The notes under the pieces are model-generated. The model was not told the DNA's origin and did not search any database. It worked only from the letters and a program-made list of their open reading frames with translations. Shown in pieces: positions 9,859 to 17,432 of a stretch of DNA of 64,000 nt. Position numbers and translations under genes: made by a program. Numbering within the stretch: the first letter of the stretch is position 1; each line of letters begins with the position of its first letter. The DNA comes from Pseudomonas subflava (GTDB lineage: Bacteria; Pseudomonadota; Gammaproteobacteria; Pseudomonadales; Pseudomonadaceae), in the NCBI RefSeq assembly GCF_023823685.1, contig NZ_JAMXBF010000003.1:1-64000 (forward strand), read 5' to 3'.

Positions 9859-9875
9859 TCTTAGACTATCTAAGG
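9859..9875. promoter_or_regulatory. Short palindrome between divergent transporter genes
   Basis: CTTAGA-CTA-TCTAAG, a perfect 6-base inverted repeat with a 3-base centre at 9860-9874, lies in the AT-richer space between the MFS and SLC13-like genes, about 85 bases before the latter's start. It is the size of a repressor operator. No regulator gene is adjacent, so its role is only a guess. Confidence 0.25.
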
Positions 9876-9959
9876 TCCAAGCCTTATCTTCTCGCCCCTG
9901 CGAGGCCGCTCCAGAGCGTCCCGATACCTCACACGAGATTCGCACGCGTAAGGACGCCC

Positions 9960-11750
9960 ATGCCCTGGGACTCTCTTTCCCTGATGTTCGTCGCGGCCCT
10001 GCTGGTCTGGCTGCTGGTTTCCTTCGTTCGCGAGAAGTGGAGCCCCGACGTGGTCGCGGCCATTGCCGTGGCGGCGCTGCTGGTGACGCAGATTCTCACG
10101 CCCGGCGAGGTGCTGGGTGTGCTGAGCAACTCTGCGCCGGCCACCATCGCCTGCATGTTCGTGCTCTCCGCGGCGCTGGAGCGCACCGGCTGCATCGACG
10201 CCCTGGGCAACTGGCTGGGCAACCTGGTGGGCAACGACCCGGTGCGCGTCCTGGCCGGGCTGATGCTCACGGCGCTGACCATTTCGGCCTTCCTCAACAA
10301 CACACCGGTGGTGGCCATCCTCACTCCCGTGGCCATCGCCCTGGCCAAGCGCGCCAACGGCTCGCCGTCCAAGCTGTTGATTCCCCTGTCGTTCGCCACC
10401 GTGCTCGGCGGCATGCTGACCATGATCGGCACCTCCACCAACATCCTGGTTGATGGCGTGGCACGCAAGGCCGGCCTCGAGCCCTTCGGCATGTTCGAGA
10501 TCACGCCCGCGGCGCTGGCCTTCTGCGTGGTCGGCTTCGCTTATCTGATGCTGTTCAGTAACCGCCTGCTGCCGGATCGGGACACCCTGTCCAAGCAGCT
10601 GCGGCCCAACCTCGACCGCACTTTCATGACCGAGTTGCTGGTGCCGCACGATTCCCCGGTGATCGGCAAGAGCCTGTCCGAGGCGCACCTCAACGGTGGC
10701 AGCGGCCTGCAGGTGCTGAAGATCTTCCGCGACCAGCAGGAGCTGACCGAGCCCACCGGCGACACCCTGCTGCAGGCCGGCGACCTGCTCGTGCTGCACG
10801 GCCAGGTCAAGGACATGGTGGACATGCGCGAGAGCAACCGCCTGAGCTTCAACCGCGGCGAAGCCTTCGAGACCGTCAGCAGCCACGACGTCATTCTCGC
10901 CGAGGCCATCGTCGGCCGCGGCTCCCGCTACAGCAACCGCCCCATGCGCGACCTCGACCTCACCGCCCGCTACGGCATCGCCGTGCTGGCCGTACATCGT
11001 CAGGACGAGAACGTCTCCGGCAACCTGGACGACTTCCACCTGCAGTTCGGCGACGTGATGCTGGTGGAGGGCACGCCGGCGCAGATCAAGCGCTTCGCCG
11101 ACAACGGCGAGCTGATCAGTCTCAACACCGTGCAGGAGCGCGCCTACCGCCGCGACAAGGCGCCCATCGCCATCGTCGCCACGCTGGCGGTGATGCTGCT
11201 GGCGGCCTTCGAGGTGATGCCCATCGAGGGGCTGGCGATGATCGCCTGCGCCGTGGTGATCGCCACTCGCTGCCTGGACGTGGAAGATGCCTACAAGGCG
11301 GTCGACTGGAAGATTCTCAGCCTGATCTTCGGCATGCTGGCCATCAGCATCGCGATGGACAAGGTCGGCCTGATCGACCTGATCGTCAGCCACACCATGG
11401 GCGCATTGCCCAACGCCAGCCCGCTGCTGGTACTCGGCTTCGTCTATCTGCTGACCACCTGCCTCACCGAACTCCTGTCGAACAATGCCGTGGCGGTCCT
11501 GGTCACGCCGGTAGCCATCGGCATCGCCCAAAGCCTGGGGCTGGACCCGCGCCCGTTCGTGGTCGCGGTGATGTTCGCCGCCAGCGTCAGCTTCGCCACG
11601 CCCATCGGCTATCAGACCAACACCTTCGTCTACAACGCCGGCGGTTACCGCTTCAGCGACTTCATGCGCATCGGCATTCCGCTGAACATCCTCATGGTCG
11701 GCGTCGCCATGATCGTCATTCCGCTGATCTGGCCGCTGGTGCCCGCCTGA
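9960..11750 (+). CDS. SLC13-family permease with two RCK_C (TrkA-C) domains
   Basis: 596 residues. This is a divalent anion:sodium symporter-type protein. The two halves of the transport domain each carry the repeat 'NN-x-hydrophobic-LTPVAI' (FLNNTPVVAILTPVAIALA and LSNNAVAVLVTPVAIGIA) and a substrate-loop motif (IGTSTNILVDG and TPIGYQTNTFV). Between them, about 225-290 and 308-385, sit two cytosolic TrkA-C domains that usually bind a small ligand and gate transport. The ATG at 9960 has AAGGA six bases upstream; the upstream open frame in the same phase lacks such a site. The substrate could be sulfate, a dicarboxylate or silicate-like anions and cannot be read from the sequence. Confidence 0.85.
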   Translation: MPWDSLSLMFVAALLVWLLVSFVREKWSPDVVAAIAVAALLVTQILTPGEVLGVLSNSAPATIACMFVLSAALERTGCIDALGNWLGNLVGNDPVRVLAGLMLTALTISAFLNNTPVVAILTPVAIALAKRANGSPSKLLIPLSFATVLGGMLTMIGTSTNILVDGVARKAGLEPFGMFEITPAALAFCVVGFAYLMLFSNRLLPDRDTLSKQLRPNLDRTFMTELLVPHDSPVIGKSLSEAHLNGGSGLQVLKIFRDQQELTEPTGDTLLQAGDLLVLHGQVKDMVDMRESNRLSFNRGEAFETVSSHDVILAEAIVGRGSRYSNRPMRDLDLTARYGIAVLAVHRQDENVSGNLDDFHLQFGDVMLVEGTPAQIKRFADNGELISLNTVQERAYRRDKAPIAIVATLAVMLLAAFEVMPIEGLAMIACAVVIATRCLDVEDAYKAVDWKILSLIFGMLAISIAMDKVGLIDLIVSHTMGALPNASPLLVLGFVYLLTTCLTELLSNNAVAVLVTPVAIGIAQSLGLDPRPFVVAVMFAASVSFATPIGYQTNTFVYNAGGYRFSDFMRIGIPLNILMVGVAMIVIPLIWPLVPA

Positions 11751-11774
11751 CGCCTGCCTTGCAATGGGCCATGC

Positions 11775-11811
11775 TCGACTCCAGATAGAGGCCACCGCCA
11801 CCTGGAGTCGA
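11775..11811 (+). promoter_or_regulatory. Hairpin covering the trxC ribosome binding site
   Basis: A perfect 10-base inverted repeat (TCGACTCCAG at 11775-11784 and CTGGAGTCGA at 11802-11811) with a 17-base loop lies in the trxC leader. The 3' arm contains the GGAG (11804-11807) that would be the ribosome site for the ATG at 11814. Folding would therefore block translation. It may act as a thermosensor or a switch, or simply lower expression. Confidence 0.5.
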
Positions 11812-11813
11812 TC

Positions 11814-12251
11814 ATGAGCGAGCCTCTGCTGATCCCCTGCCCGGCCTGCAACGGCCTCAACCGCATCCCGACCGAGCGCCTGGCCGATGCGCCGCGCTGC
11901 GGCCGCTGCAAGAGCGCGGTGCTGCCGGGCACACCCTTCGAGCTCAACCAGGCGTCCTTCGCCGTCCAGCTCAGGGGCGATCTGCCGCTGCTGGTCGATG
12001 TCTGGGCCGACTGGTGCGGGCCGTGCAAGGCCTTCGCGCCGACGTTCCAGCAGGCCGCCAGCCAGCTGCAGGGCCGCTGCCGCCTGGGCAAGCTGGACAG
12101 CGAGGCCAACCCGCAATTGGCCGGTCAGCTCGGCATCCGCTCCATCCCCAGCCTGATCCTGTTCCGCGGCGGCGTGGAAGTGGCCCGCCAGGCCGGCGCA
12201 CTGCCGCTGCCACAGCTGCTCGCCTGGCTGCGCAGCCAGGGCATCGCCTGA
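11814..12251 (+). CDS. trxC: Thioredoxin 2 (zinc-binding thioredoxin)
   Basis: 145 residues. TrxC is a cytoplasmic protein disulfide reductase, usually induced by oxidative stress. The N-terminal zinc module shows two Cys pairs, C9-x2-C12 and C29-x2-C32, which separates TrxC from TrxA. The catalytic motif is W67-C-G-P-C71 and the cis-proline loop 'RSIPSLILF' follows. The length matches the family. The ribosome site GGAG at 11804 is buried in a strong hairpin, which may control translation. It stands alone between the SLC13-like gene and the thioesterase. Confidence 0.95.
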   Translation: MSEPLLIPCPACNGLNRIPTERLADAPRCGRCKSAVLPGTPFELNQASFAVQLRGDLPLLVDVWADWCGPCKAFAPTFQQAASQLQGRCRLGKLDSEANPQLAGQLGIRSIPSLILFRGGVEVARQAGALPLPQLLAWLRSQGIA

Positions 12252-12339
12252 GCGGATCGGTCAGCTGCGGCGAGCGCCGCGGTCATTGCCGGCGCGGCAC
12301 CAGCGGCTAGTCTCGGGCAAAACCGCCAGGAGCCCCGCC

Positions 12340-12783
12340 ATGCCACTGCCCGCCGAGATGGCCCGCGTGTTCACCGAAGAGAAGATCGATTTCGTCAAAC
12401 GCTGCGGCCTCAAGGCCGAGCAGCTGGAGCCCGGCTTCGTGCGCCTGCGCATGCCGCTGGCCGGCAACCAGAACCACATCGGCACCCTCTACGCCGGCGC
12501 CCTCTTCACCCTGGCCGAGATTCCCGGCGGCGCGCTGTTCCTCACCAGCTTCGACGTGCAGCGCTTCTACCCGCTGATCAAGGAGATGAATCTGCGCTTC
12601 CGCCGTCCGGCGAGCAGCGACATCAGCGTCGAGGTGCACCTGGCCGCCGAGGAAATCGAGCGCATCCAGGAAGAGGCCGAACGCAACGGCAAGGCCGACT
12701 ACCGTCTCGAGCTGCAACTGCGCGACGAGGGTGGCGAAGTGGTGGCGGAAACGAGCGCTCTGTACCAATTGCGCAAACACTGA
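12340..12783 (+). CDS. Hotdog-fold thioesterase (PaaI/YiiD-C/DUF4442-like)
   Basis: 147 residues. The segment 'NQNHIGTLYAGALFTLAEIPGGALFL' is the hydrophobic helix of the hotdog fold, with the N/H-x-G-T-x-x-x-G arrangement seen in PaaI-like acyl-CoA thioesterases. The remainder alternates beta strands (FYPLIKEMNLRFRRPA; YRLELQLRDEGGEVVAE). The ATG at 12340 has AGGAG at 12328-12332. It probably hydrolyses an acyl-CoA, substrate unknown. It is not part of the aryl polyene operon, which has its own thioesterase. Confidence 0.75.
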   Translation: MPLPAEMARVFTEEKIDFVKRCGLKAEQLEPGFVRLRMPLAGNQNHIGTLYAGALFTLAEIPGGALFLTSFDVQRFYPLIKEMNLRFRRPASSDISVEVHLAAEEIERIQEEAERNGKADYRLELQLRDEGGEVVAETSALYQLRKH

Positions 12784-12818
12784 CGTGCGGAGCTTGTCCC
12801 CGGGCCAAAGCGGGTCTA

Positions 12819-12838
12819 TTTAGAAAGCTCATTCTAAA
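12819..12838. promoter_or_regulatory. Inverted repeat upstream of the universal stress gene
   Basis: TTTAGAA-N6-TTCTAAA, perfect 7-base arms, 58 bases before the start codon at 12896. It is AT-rich in a GC-rich setting and sized like a dimer operator. It does not match the ANR/FNR consensus (TTGAT-N4-ATCAA) expected for many Pseudomonas Usp genes. Confidence 0.35.
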
Positions 12839-12895
12839 AACCCGCAGAGGTTTTCACTGGCGCCACGCATGGACGGGCGCACCGAGGGGAATGCA

Positions 12896-13684
12896 ATGAC
12901 AGGACACGTCCTCATCGCGCACGACCTGCGCGGCACCGCCGATCTCGCGCTGCGGCGCGCCAGCCAGCTGGCCCGCCAGCACAACGCCAGGCTCACCCTG
13001 CTGCACGTCTTCGACCCCAAGATCGACCAGGCCGAGCGCGAGCGCATCGAACAGGCGCTCGACCGCAGCCTCACCGAGTTCGCCCCGCCGGGCAGCCAGC
13101 TGCGCCTGTGCCAGGGCAAGCCGGCCGAAGGCGTGCTGGAACAGGTGCAACAGACGGGCGCCGACCTGCTGGTACTGGGCGCCCATCACCAGCGCCACGA
13201 GTTCTTTTCCGGCACCACGCTGGACCGCATCGCCCGGCGCTGCCCGGTGCCGTTGCTGCTGGTCGCCCGCGACGAGGCGACGCCCTACCGCAGCGCCCTG
13301 GCTGCCATCGACTTCTCCCTGTGCGCCTGCACGGCGCTGCATCAGGCCTGCCTGCTGCTGCCGAGCGAGGCCGCCATCCATGCCCTGCACGTGTTCGAGT
13401 CGCAGAAGAACGCCGCGGAAAGCGAGCTGCCCACCCAGCGGGCGCTGATCGATCAGTTGCTCCACGACGAGGCGCAGCGCCTGCCGCCGGGCACCCCCAC
13501 GCTGAGCCACGAAGTACGCACCGGCAGCATCCTGCGCACCCTGCAGGAGCACATCGCCAGCCAGCATCCGCAGCTGCTGGTCCTCGGCAGCCATGGGCGC
13601 GGCGCGCTCTCCCAGGCGTTGCTCGGCAGCCTGGCGCAGCACTACCTGCACAAGGCGCCCTGCGACATCTTCGTGGTGCGCTGA
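12896..13684 (+). CDS. Universal stress protein with two UspA domains
   Basis: 262 residues, two tandem Usp domains. The first runs from 'GHVLIAHDLRGTADLALRRA' to 'PVPLLLVA' (about 3-125), the second from 'YRSALAAIDFSLCA' to the end. The second keeps the ATP-binding pattern G-x2-G-x9-G-S ('GSHGRGALSQALLGSLA'); the first has 'GAHHQRHEFFSGTTLDRIA', lacking the first glycine spacing, so it may not bind ATP. Usp proteins support survival in growth arrest, low oxygen or oxidative stress. The ATG at 12896 has GAGGGG upstream. A palindrome at 12819 may be its operator. Confidence 0.88.
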   Translation: MTGHVLIAHDLRGTADLALRRASQLARQHNARLTLLHVFDPKIDQAERERIEQALDRSLTEFAPPGSQLRLCQGKPAEGVLEQVQQTGADLLVLGAHHQRHEFFSGTTLDRIARRCPVPLLLVARDEATPYRSALAAIDFSLCACTALHQACLLLPSEAAIHALHVFESQKNAAESELPTQRALIDQLLHDEAQRLPPGTPTLSHEVRTGSILRTLQEHIASQHPQLLVLGSHGRGALSQALLGSLAQHYLHKAPCDIFVVR

Positions 13685-13830
13685 GCCAGCTGCGCGTCGG
13701 CCATGCGTGGTTGAAATCATGGCCGAGCCGCGCAGGCTCGGGCTGCTCATCTACAACGAGCAAACTCCGCGCCCTCGCCTGATTTCGCCTAGCCTGGCTC
13801 TAGCTCGCGCGCCCTCCACCCTAGAAATGA

Positions 13831-13854
13831 AAAAGGCGCCCTCGGGCGCCTTTT
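13831..13854. terminator. Bidirectional intrinsic terminator (usp / parA)
   Basis: AAAAGGCGCC-CTCG-GGCGCCTTTT: a perfect 10-base stem with a 4-base loop and T runs on both strands, between the convergent usp (ends 13684) and parA-like (ends 13869) genes. Confidence 0.9.
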
Positions 13855-13868
13855 CATGACTGGGAAAC

Positions 13869-14633
13869 TCAGCCTTCCAGCAGGTTGTGCAACTCGACGA
13901 ACTGCTGGGTCAGCTTGTGGCTGCGGTCCAGGTGAATCAGCGGAACGCAGGCGTGGTGCGACTCGCGCATCTTCACCGAGCTCATCAGGTTGACCGGCAG
14001 CACCGGCAGGCCTTCCGCGACCAGCTCGTCGAGCAGCTGCTGCGGCAGGGTCGCGCGCGGCTGGAACTGGTTGACCACGATGCCCTCGACCTGCAGATCC
14101 TCGTTGTGGTCCTCCTTCAGCTCCTCGATCTCCTGCAGCAGGCCGTACAGGGCGTTGCGCGAGAAGCTGTCGCAGTCGAAGGGAATCAGCACGCGATCGG
14201 CGGCGATCAGCGCAGAAACGGTGTAGAAATTCAGCGCCGGCGGGGTATCCAGGTAGATCCGTTCGTAATCCTCCGACAGGTCCTCCAGCAGTTTGCGCAG
14301 CTTGTTGATCTTGTGCTTCTGCTCCAGCTTGGGCTGCAGCTCGGCCAGCTCGGCCGTGGCGGTGATCACATGGAGGTTGTCGTACGGCGTCTCGTAGATA
14401 TCCACCTTGCCCTTCTTGAAGGCGGTGGCGGAGAGCGTCTGCTTGAAGAAATCGGCGATGCCGGTGGGAATCTCGTCGCCGGTCAGGCCGGTGAGGTAGT
14501 GGGTGGAGTTGGCCTGAGCGTCGAGGTCGATGAGCAGGGTGCGATAGCCCTCGGCCGCACTCACCGCCGCCAGGTTGCAGGCAATGCTGGACTTGCCTAC
14601 GCCGCCTTTCTGATTGAACACCACGCGCCGCAT
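13869..14633 (-). CDS. ParA/MinD-family ATPase, orphan
   Basis: 254 residues. The deviant Walker A motif 'KGGVGKSS' is at 9-16, the Walker A-prime region 'LLIDLDAQAN' at about 33-42, and 'YLDTPP' (Walker B region) near 120. ATG at 14633 has GGGAGG six bases upstream. ParA ATPases position DNA, chemotaxis arrays or other cargo. No parB or other partner lies next to it and the genes on both sides are unrelated, so the cargo is unknown; the chromosomal parAB pair of Pseudomonas sits elsewhere. It is divergent from the aryl polyene operon with a 235-base gap. Confidence 0.88.
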   Translation of the reverse strand: MRRVVFNQKGGVGKSSIACNLAAVSAAEGYRTLLIDLDAQANSTHYLTGLTGDEIPTGIADFFKQTLSATAFKKGKVDIYETPYDNLHVITATAELAELQPKLEQKHKINKLRKLLEDLSEDYERIYLDTPPALNFYTVSALIAADRVLIPFDCDSFSRNALYGLLQEIEELKEDHNEDLQVEGIVVNQFQPRATLPQQLLDELVAEGLPVLPVNLMSSVKMRESHHACVPLIHLDRSHKLTQQFVELHNLLEG

Positions 14634-14745
14634 GAGACACCTCCCTGATTGCAGATGGTTGGGGATTCTATGCAAAGGCCGTGGCAAAGGGCGAGGAATA
14701 AGCGCCACGGCGTTCAACCTCTGGTCAGGACGGCGCCGCCGGGAT

Positions 14746-14774
14746 TTGCGCGTCCCCCGCACCGTCTGGATAAT
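14746..14774 (+). promoter_or_regulatory. Candidate sigma-70 promoter of the aryl polyene operon
   Basis: TTGCGC (14746-14751), a 17-base spacer, and GATAAT (14769-14774), about 95 bases before the first gene of the operon. Spacing is ideal; the -35 is moderate. It is the best match in the 235-base divergent region. Confidence 0.45.
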
Positions 14775-14868
14775 GCCAGCACCTCGCCATGGTCCCGGCC
14801 ACCCCCTCCGCTGGCGGGACCGCAGTAGACAAGGACGCCCTGGGAAGGGGCCGAGAAGAGCTCTCAGC

Positions 14869-15585
14869 GTGACTCAATTCAGGATCGAACACTGGCGCGC
14901 CTGGGCTCCCGGCCTGGACGGCGCAGCCGACTGGCACGCCTGGCAACAGGCCCCCTTCGCCCCGCAGGACGGCGGCGAACAGCCCGATGTCGGCTTTCTT
15001 CCGGCCCTGCAGCGTCGTCGCCTGAGCCGCCTGGCCCGCATGGCCTTCCATGTCGCCTGGCCGCTGGCCGATGCCGCCGGTCCGCTGCCGCTGGTGTTCG
15101 CCTCGCGCCACGGCGAGACCCCGCGCACCCTGGCCATCCTCGAAGACCTGGCCCGCGACGAGCCGCTCTCGCCGACCCAGTTCAGCCTCTCGGTGCACAA
15201 CGCGATCATCGGCCTGTGGTCGATCCAGCGCGGCGATACCAGCGAGATGACCGCCCTGGCCGCCGAGGGCGACGGCCTGGAGCAGGCCGTGCTGGAGGCC
15301 GCCACCCTGCTCGGCGAGGGCTCGCCCGGCGTGCTGCTGATCGTCGCCGAGGAAAACCCGCCCGCGCTCTACGGCCCCTACATCGACGACGTGCCCTTCC
15401 CCTACGCCGTGGCCCTGCTGCTGCGCCCGGGCGCCGACTGGCAGCTGCAACTCGCCGAGGGCGCCGGCCCGCGCGCCGCCTGGCCGCATGCCCTGGAACT
15501 GGTCCGCGCCCTCAGCGGCGGCGCGGATTCCCTGCAACATCACTGGAAACGCCGGCAATGGAACTGGTCACGCATCGGGGCCTGA
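14869..15585 (+). CDS. Beta-ketoacyl synthase-like chain length factor (aryl polyene)
   Basis: 238 residues, first gene of the aryl polyene operon. It matches the small 'beta-ketoacyl synthase chain length factor' family, which has the ketosynthase N-terminal fold without a catalytic Cys: 'LPLVFASRHGETPRTLAILEDLA', 'SPTQFSLSVHNAIIGLWSI' and 'GVLLIVAEENPP' are its usual blocks. Such proteins pair with a full ketosynthase and set polyene length. The start is GTG at 14869; the frame has no better start downstream that keeps 'FRIEHWRAWAPG'. The stop overlaps the next gene by 28 bases. Probably the equivalent of the factor called ApeC, but I am not sure of the letter. Confidence 0.85.
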   Translation: MTQFRIEHWRAWAPGLDGAADWHAWQQAPFAPQDGGEQPDVGFLPALQRRRLSRLARMAFHVAWPLADAAGPLPLVFASRHGETPRTLAILEDLARDEPLSPTQFSLSVHNAIIGLWSIQRGDTSEMTALAAEGDGLEQAVLEAATLLGEGSPGVLLIVAEENPPALYGPYIDDVPFPYAVALLLRPGADWQLQLAEGAGPRAAWPHALELVRALSGGADSLQHHWKRRQWNWSRIGA

Positions 15586-16367
15586 GCCCCTACAGCGCGC
15601 CCTACTGGTGGCGCCTGATCGCCACCGCGCTGAGCTTCACCCTGTTCGGCGTCGGCGGCGTGCTGCTGCGCCTCGTGGTGTTTCCGCTGCTGGCCCTTCT
15701 GCCCGGCGACGCGCTGGCGCGTCGCACCCGCGCCCGCGCCGTGGTCAGCCGCACCTTCTACTGGTTCGTCCAGTTCATGTTCCGCAGCGGCGTGCTGACC
15801 TACGAGGTGGAGGGCGCCGAACGCCTGGGCCGCCCGGGGCAGATGGTGATCGCCAACCACCCCTCGCTGATCGACGTGGTGGTGCTGATCGCCTTCATCC
15901 GCGACGCCAACTGCGTGGTCAAGCAGAGTCTGTGGGACGACCCCTGCATGCGTGGGCCGATTCGCGCCGCCGGCTATATCAGCAACAGCGGCAGCATGGA
16001 CATGCTCGAAGAGGCGGCCGCCGCGCTGGAGCAGGGCCAGACCCTGATCGTCTTCCCCGAGGGCACCCGCACCACGCCGGGACAGGCGCCGGAATTCCAC
16101 CGCGGCGCGGCGGCCATCGCCGTGCGCGGCGCCCGCATCGTCACCCCGGTGGTGATCAGCGTAACGCCGACCACCCTGACCAAGGCCGAGCCGTGGTGCA
16201 GCATTCCGTCGCGCCGTTTCCATTTTCGCCTGCGGGTCGGGGAGGATATCGACCCGCGGCAATTCACCGAGCAGGCGCCACTGCCGATTGCCTCGCGCAA
16301 GCTCAACGACCATCTGCACCAACACTTCATGAGGGAGCTCGCAACAGATGAGCGATCTGCAAACTGA
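15558..16367 (+). CDS. Lysophospholipid acyltransferase-family protein (PlsC-like)
   Basis: 269 residues. One membrane span near 22-48, then the acyltransferase signature N-H-P-S-L-I-D at 100-106 (catalytic H101 and D106) and the substrate block F-P-E-G-T-R at 166-171. This is the PlsC/AGPAT fold found in aryl polyene operons, thought to move the polyene acyl chain from carrier protein to its lipid or glycolipid anchor. Starts 28 bases inside the chain length factor gene and overlaps the first carrier protein gene by 20 bases. Confidence 0.9.
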   Translation: MELVTHRGLSPYSAPYWWRLIATALSFTLFGVGGVLLRLVVFPLLALLPGDALARRTRARAVVSRTFYWFVQFMFRSGVLTYEVEGAERLGRPGQMVIANHPSLIDVVVLIAFIRDANCVVKQSLWDDPCMRGPIRAAGYISNSGSMDMLEEAAAALEQGQTLIVFPEGTRTTPGQAPEFHRGAAAIAVRGARIVTPVVISVTPTTLTKAEPWCSIPSRRFHFRLRVGEDIDPRQFTEQAPLPIASRKLNDHLHQHFMRELATDERSAN

Positions 16368-16608
16368 GATCAAGAACCTGATCATCGAGGCCCTGGGCCT
16401 GGAAGACATGGCCGCCGAGGACATCGCCGCGGACCTGACCCTGTTCGGCGAAGGCCTGGGCCTGGATTCGGTGGACGCCCTGGAGCTGGGCCTGGCCATC
16501 CAGAAGCGTTTCGGCATCAAGATCGACGCCGAAGCCAAGGACACCCGCCAGCACTTCGCCAACGTGGCCAGCCTGGCGGCTTTCGTCGCCTCGAAACAGG
16601 CCGCCTGA
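16348..16608 (+). CDS. Acyl carrier protein 1 (aryl polyene)
   Basis: 86 residues. The phosphopantetheine site is D40-S41-V-D in 'GLGLDSVDALELGLAI', typical of a type II ACP. It should carry the growing polyene or its starter unit in the cytoplasm. It overlaps the acyltransferase gene by 20 bases and is followed 11 bases later by a second, different ACP; two carrier proteins are standard in aryl polyene operons. Confidence 0.93.
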   Translation: MSDLQTEIKNLIIEALGLEDMAAEDIAADLTLFGEGLGLDSVDALELGLAIQKRFGIKIDAEAKDTRQHFANVASLAAFVASKQAA

Positions 16609-16619
16609 GGACGTTAGCG

Positions 16620-16883
16620 ATGCAAAGCCGTGAAGATATTTTCGCCACCCTGCAGGGCGCCCTGGTGGAGCTGTTCGAGCTGGACGCCGAGCGCGTGACA
16701 CTCGACGCCAACCTCTACGAAGACCTGGAAATCGACAGCATCGACGCCGTCGACCTGATCGACCACATCAAGCGCCAGACCGGCAAGAAGATCGCCGCCG
16801 AGGAGTTCAAGGCCGTACGCACCGTCGGTGACGTGGTCGAGGCCGTGTACCAGGTGGTCAACGCCGAAGCGGCCGCCGGCTAA
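16620..16883 (+). CDS. Acyl carrier protein 2 (aryl polyene)
   Basis: 87 residues. The attachment site is D39-S40-I-D in 'LEIDSIDAVDLIDHI'. Divergent from ACP 1, so the two are likely specialised, for instance one for elongation and one for the starter or a side product. The start is ATG at 16620, 11 bases after the previous stop; the stop is 3 bases before the next gene. Confidence 0.93.
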   Translation: MQSREDIFATLQGALVELFELDAERVTLDANLYEDLEIDSIDAVDLIDHIKRQTGKKIAAEEFKAVRTVGDVVEAVYQVVNAEAAAG

Positions 16884-16886
16884 GCC

Positions 16887-17432
16887 ATGGGGCGTCTGTT
16901 TGGCCTGCTGCTGGTGGTGGCCGGCCTGCTCTACCCCTTTGCCGTGTACTACGGCATGGAGCACCTGTCGCCACGCCTGTTCGCCGCCCTGCTCGGCGGC
17001 CTGTGGCTGGCCCGCGTCCTGACTCAGCCCGGCAAGCCCGGCGCCCTGTGGATGGCCGGCGCCGCCCTAGCCTTCTGCGCGCTGCTCGGCCTGGCTGGCG
17101 AGCCGGCGCTGCTGCGCTGGTACCCGGTGCTGCTCAACCTGATGCTGCTGGCGCTGTTCGGCCTGTCGCTGAAGTTCGGCCCGCCGCTGGTGGAACGCCT
17201 GGCCCGCCTGCGCGAGCCGGAGCTGCCGGAGCACGCGGTGCGCTACACGCGCAAGGTCACCGGCGTCTGGGCCGGTTTCTTCCTGGCCAACGCCCTGGTG
17301 GTGGTGGCCCTGACCCTGTGGGCGCCGCTGAGCTGGTGGATGCTGTACACCGGGCTGATCGCCTATGCCCTGATGGGCCTGTTGTTTGCCGCTGAGTGGT
17401 TGATCCGCCAGCAAGTAAGGAGGCATGGATGA
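16887..17432 (+). CDS. COG4648-type membrane protein (aryl polyene)
   Basis: 181 residues, mostly hydrophobic, with about five or six membrane spans (for example 'LLLVVAGLLYPFAVYYGM', 'ALWMAGAALAFCALLGLAG', 'LNLMLLALFGLSLKFGPPLVERLARL'). This family is known almost only from aryl polyene operons, always beside the carrier proteins and the adenylation gene. The biochemical role is unknown. The stop overlaps the next start as ATGA. Confidence 0.82.
   Translation: MGRLFGLLLVVAGLLYPFAVYYGMEHLSPRLFAALLGGLWLARVLTQPGKPGALWMAGAALAFCALLGLAGEPALLRWYPVLLNLMLLALFGLSLKFGPPLVERLARLREPELPEHAVRYTRKVTGVWAGFFLANALVVVALTLWAPLSWWMLYTGLIAYALMGLLFAAEWLIRQQVRRHG

Noticed and set aside
9870..12116. A 748-codon open frame on the minus strand opposite the SLC13-like gene and trxC
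   Set aside because: Antisense shadow with Gln/His/Asp-rich low-complexity sequence and no family match.
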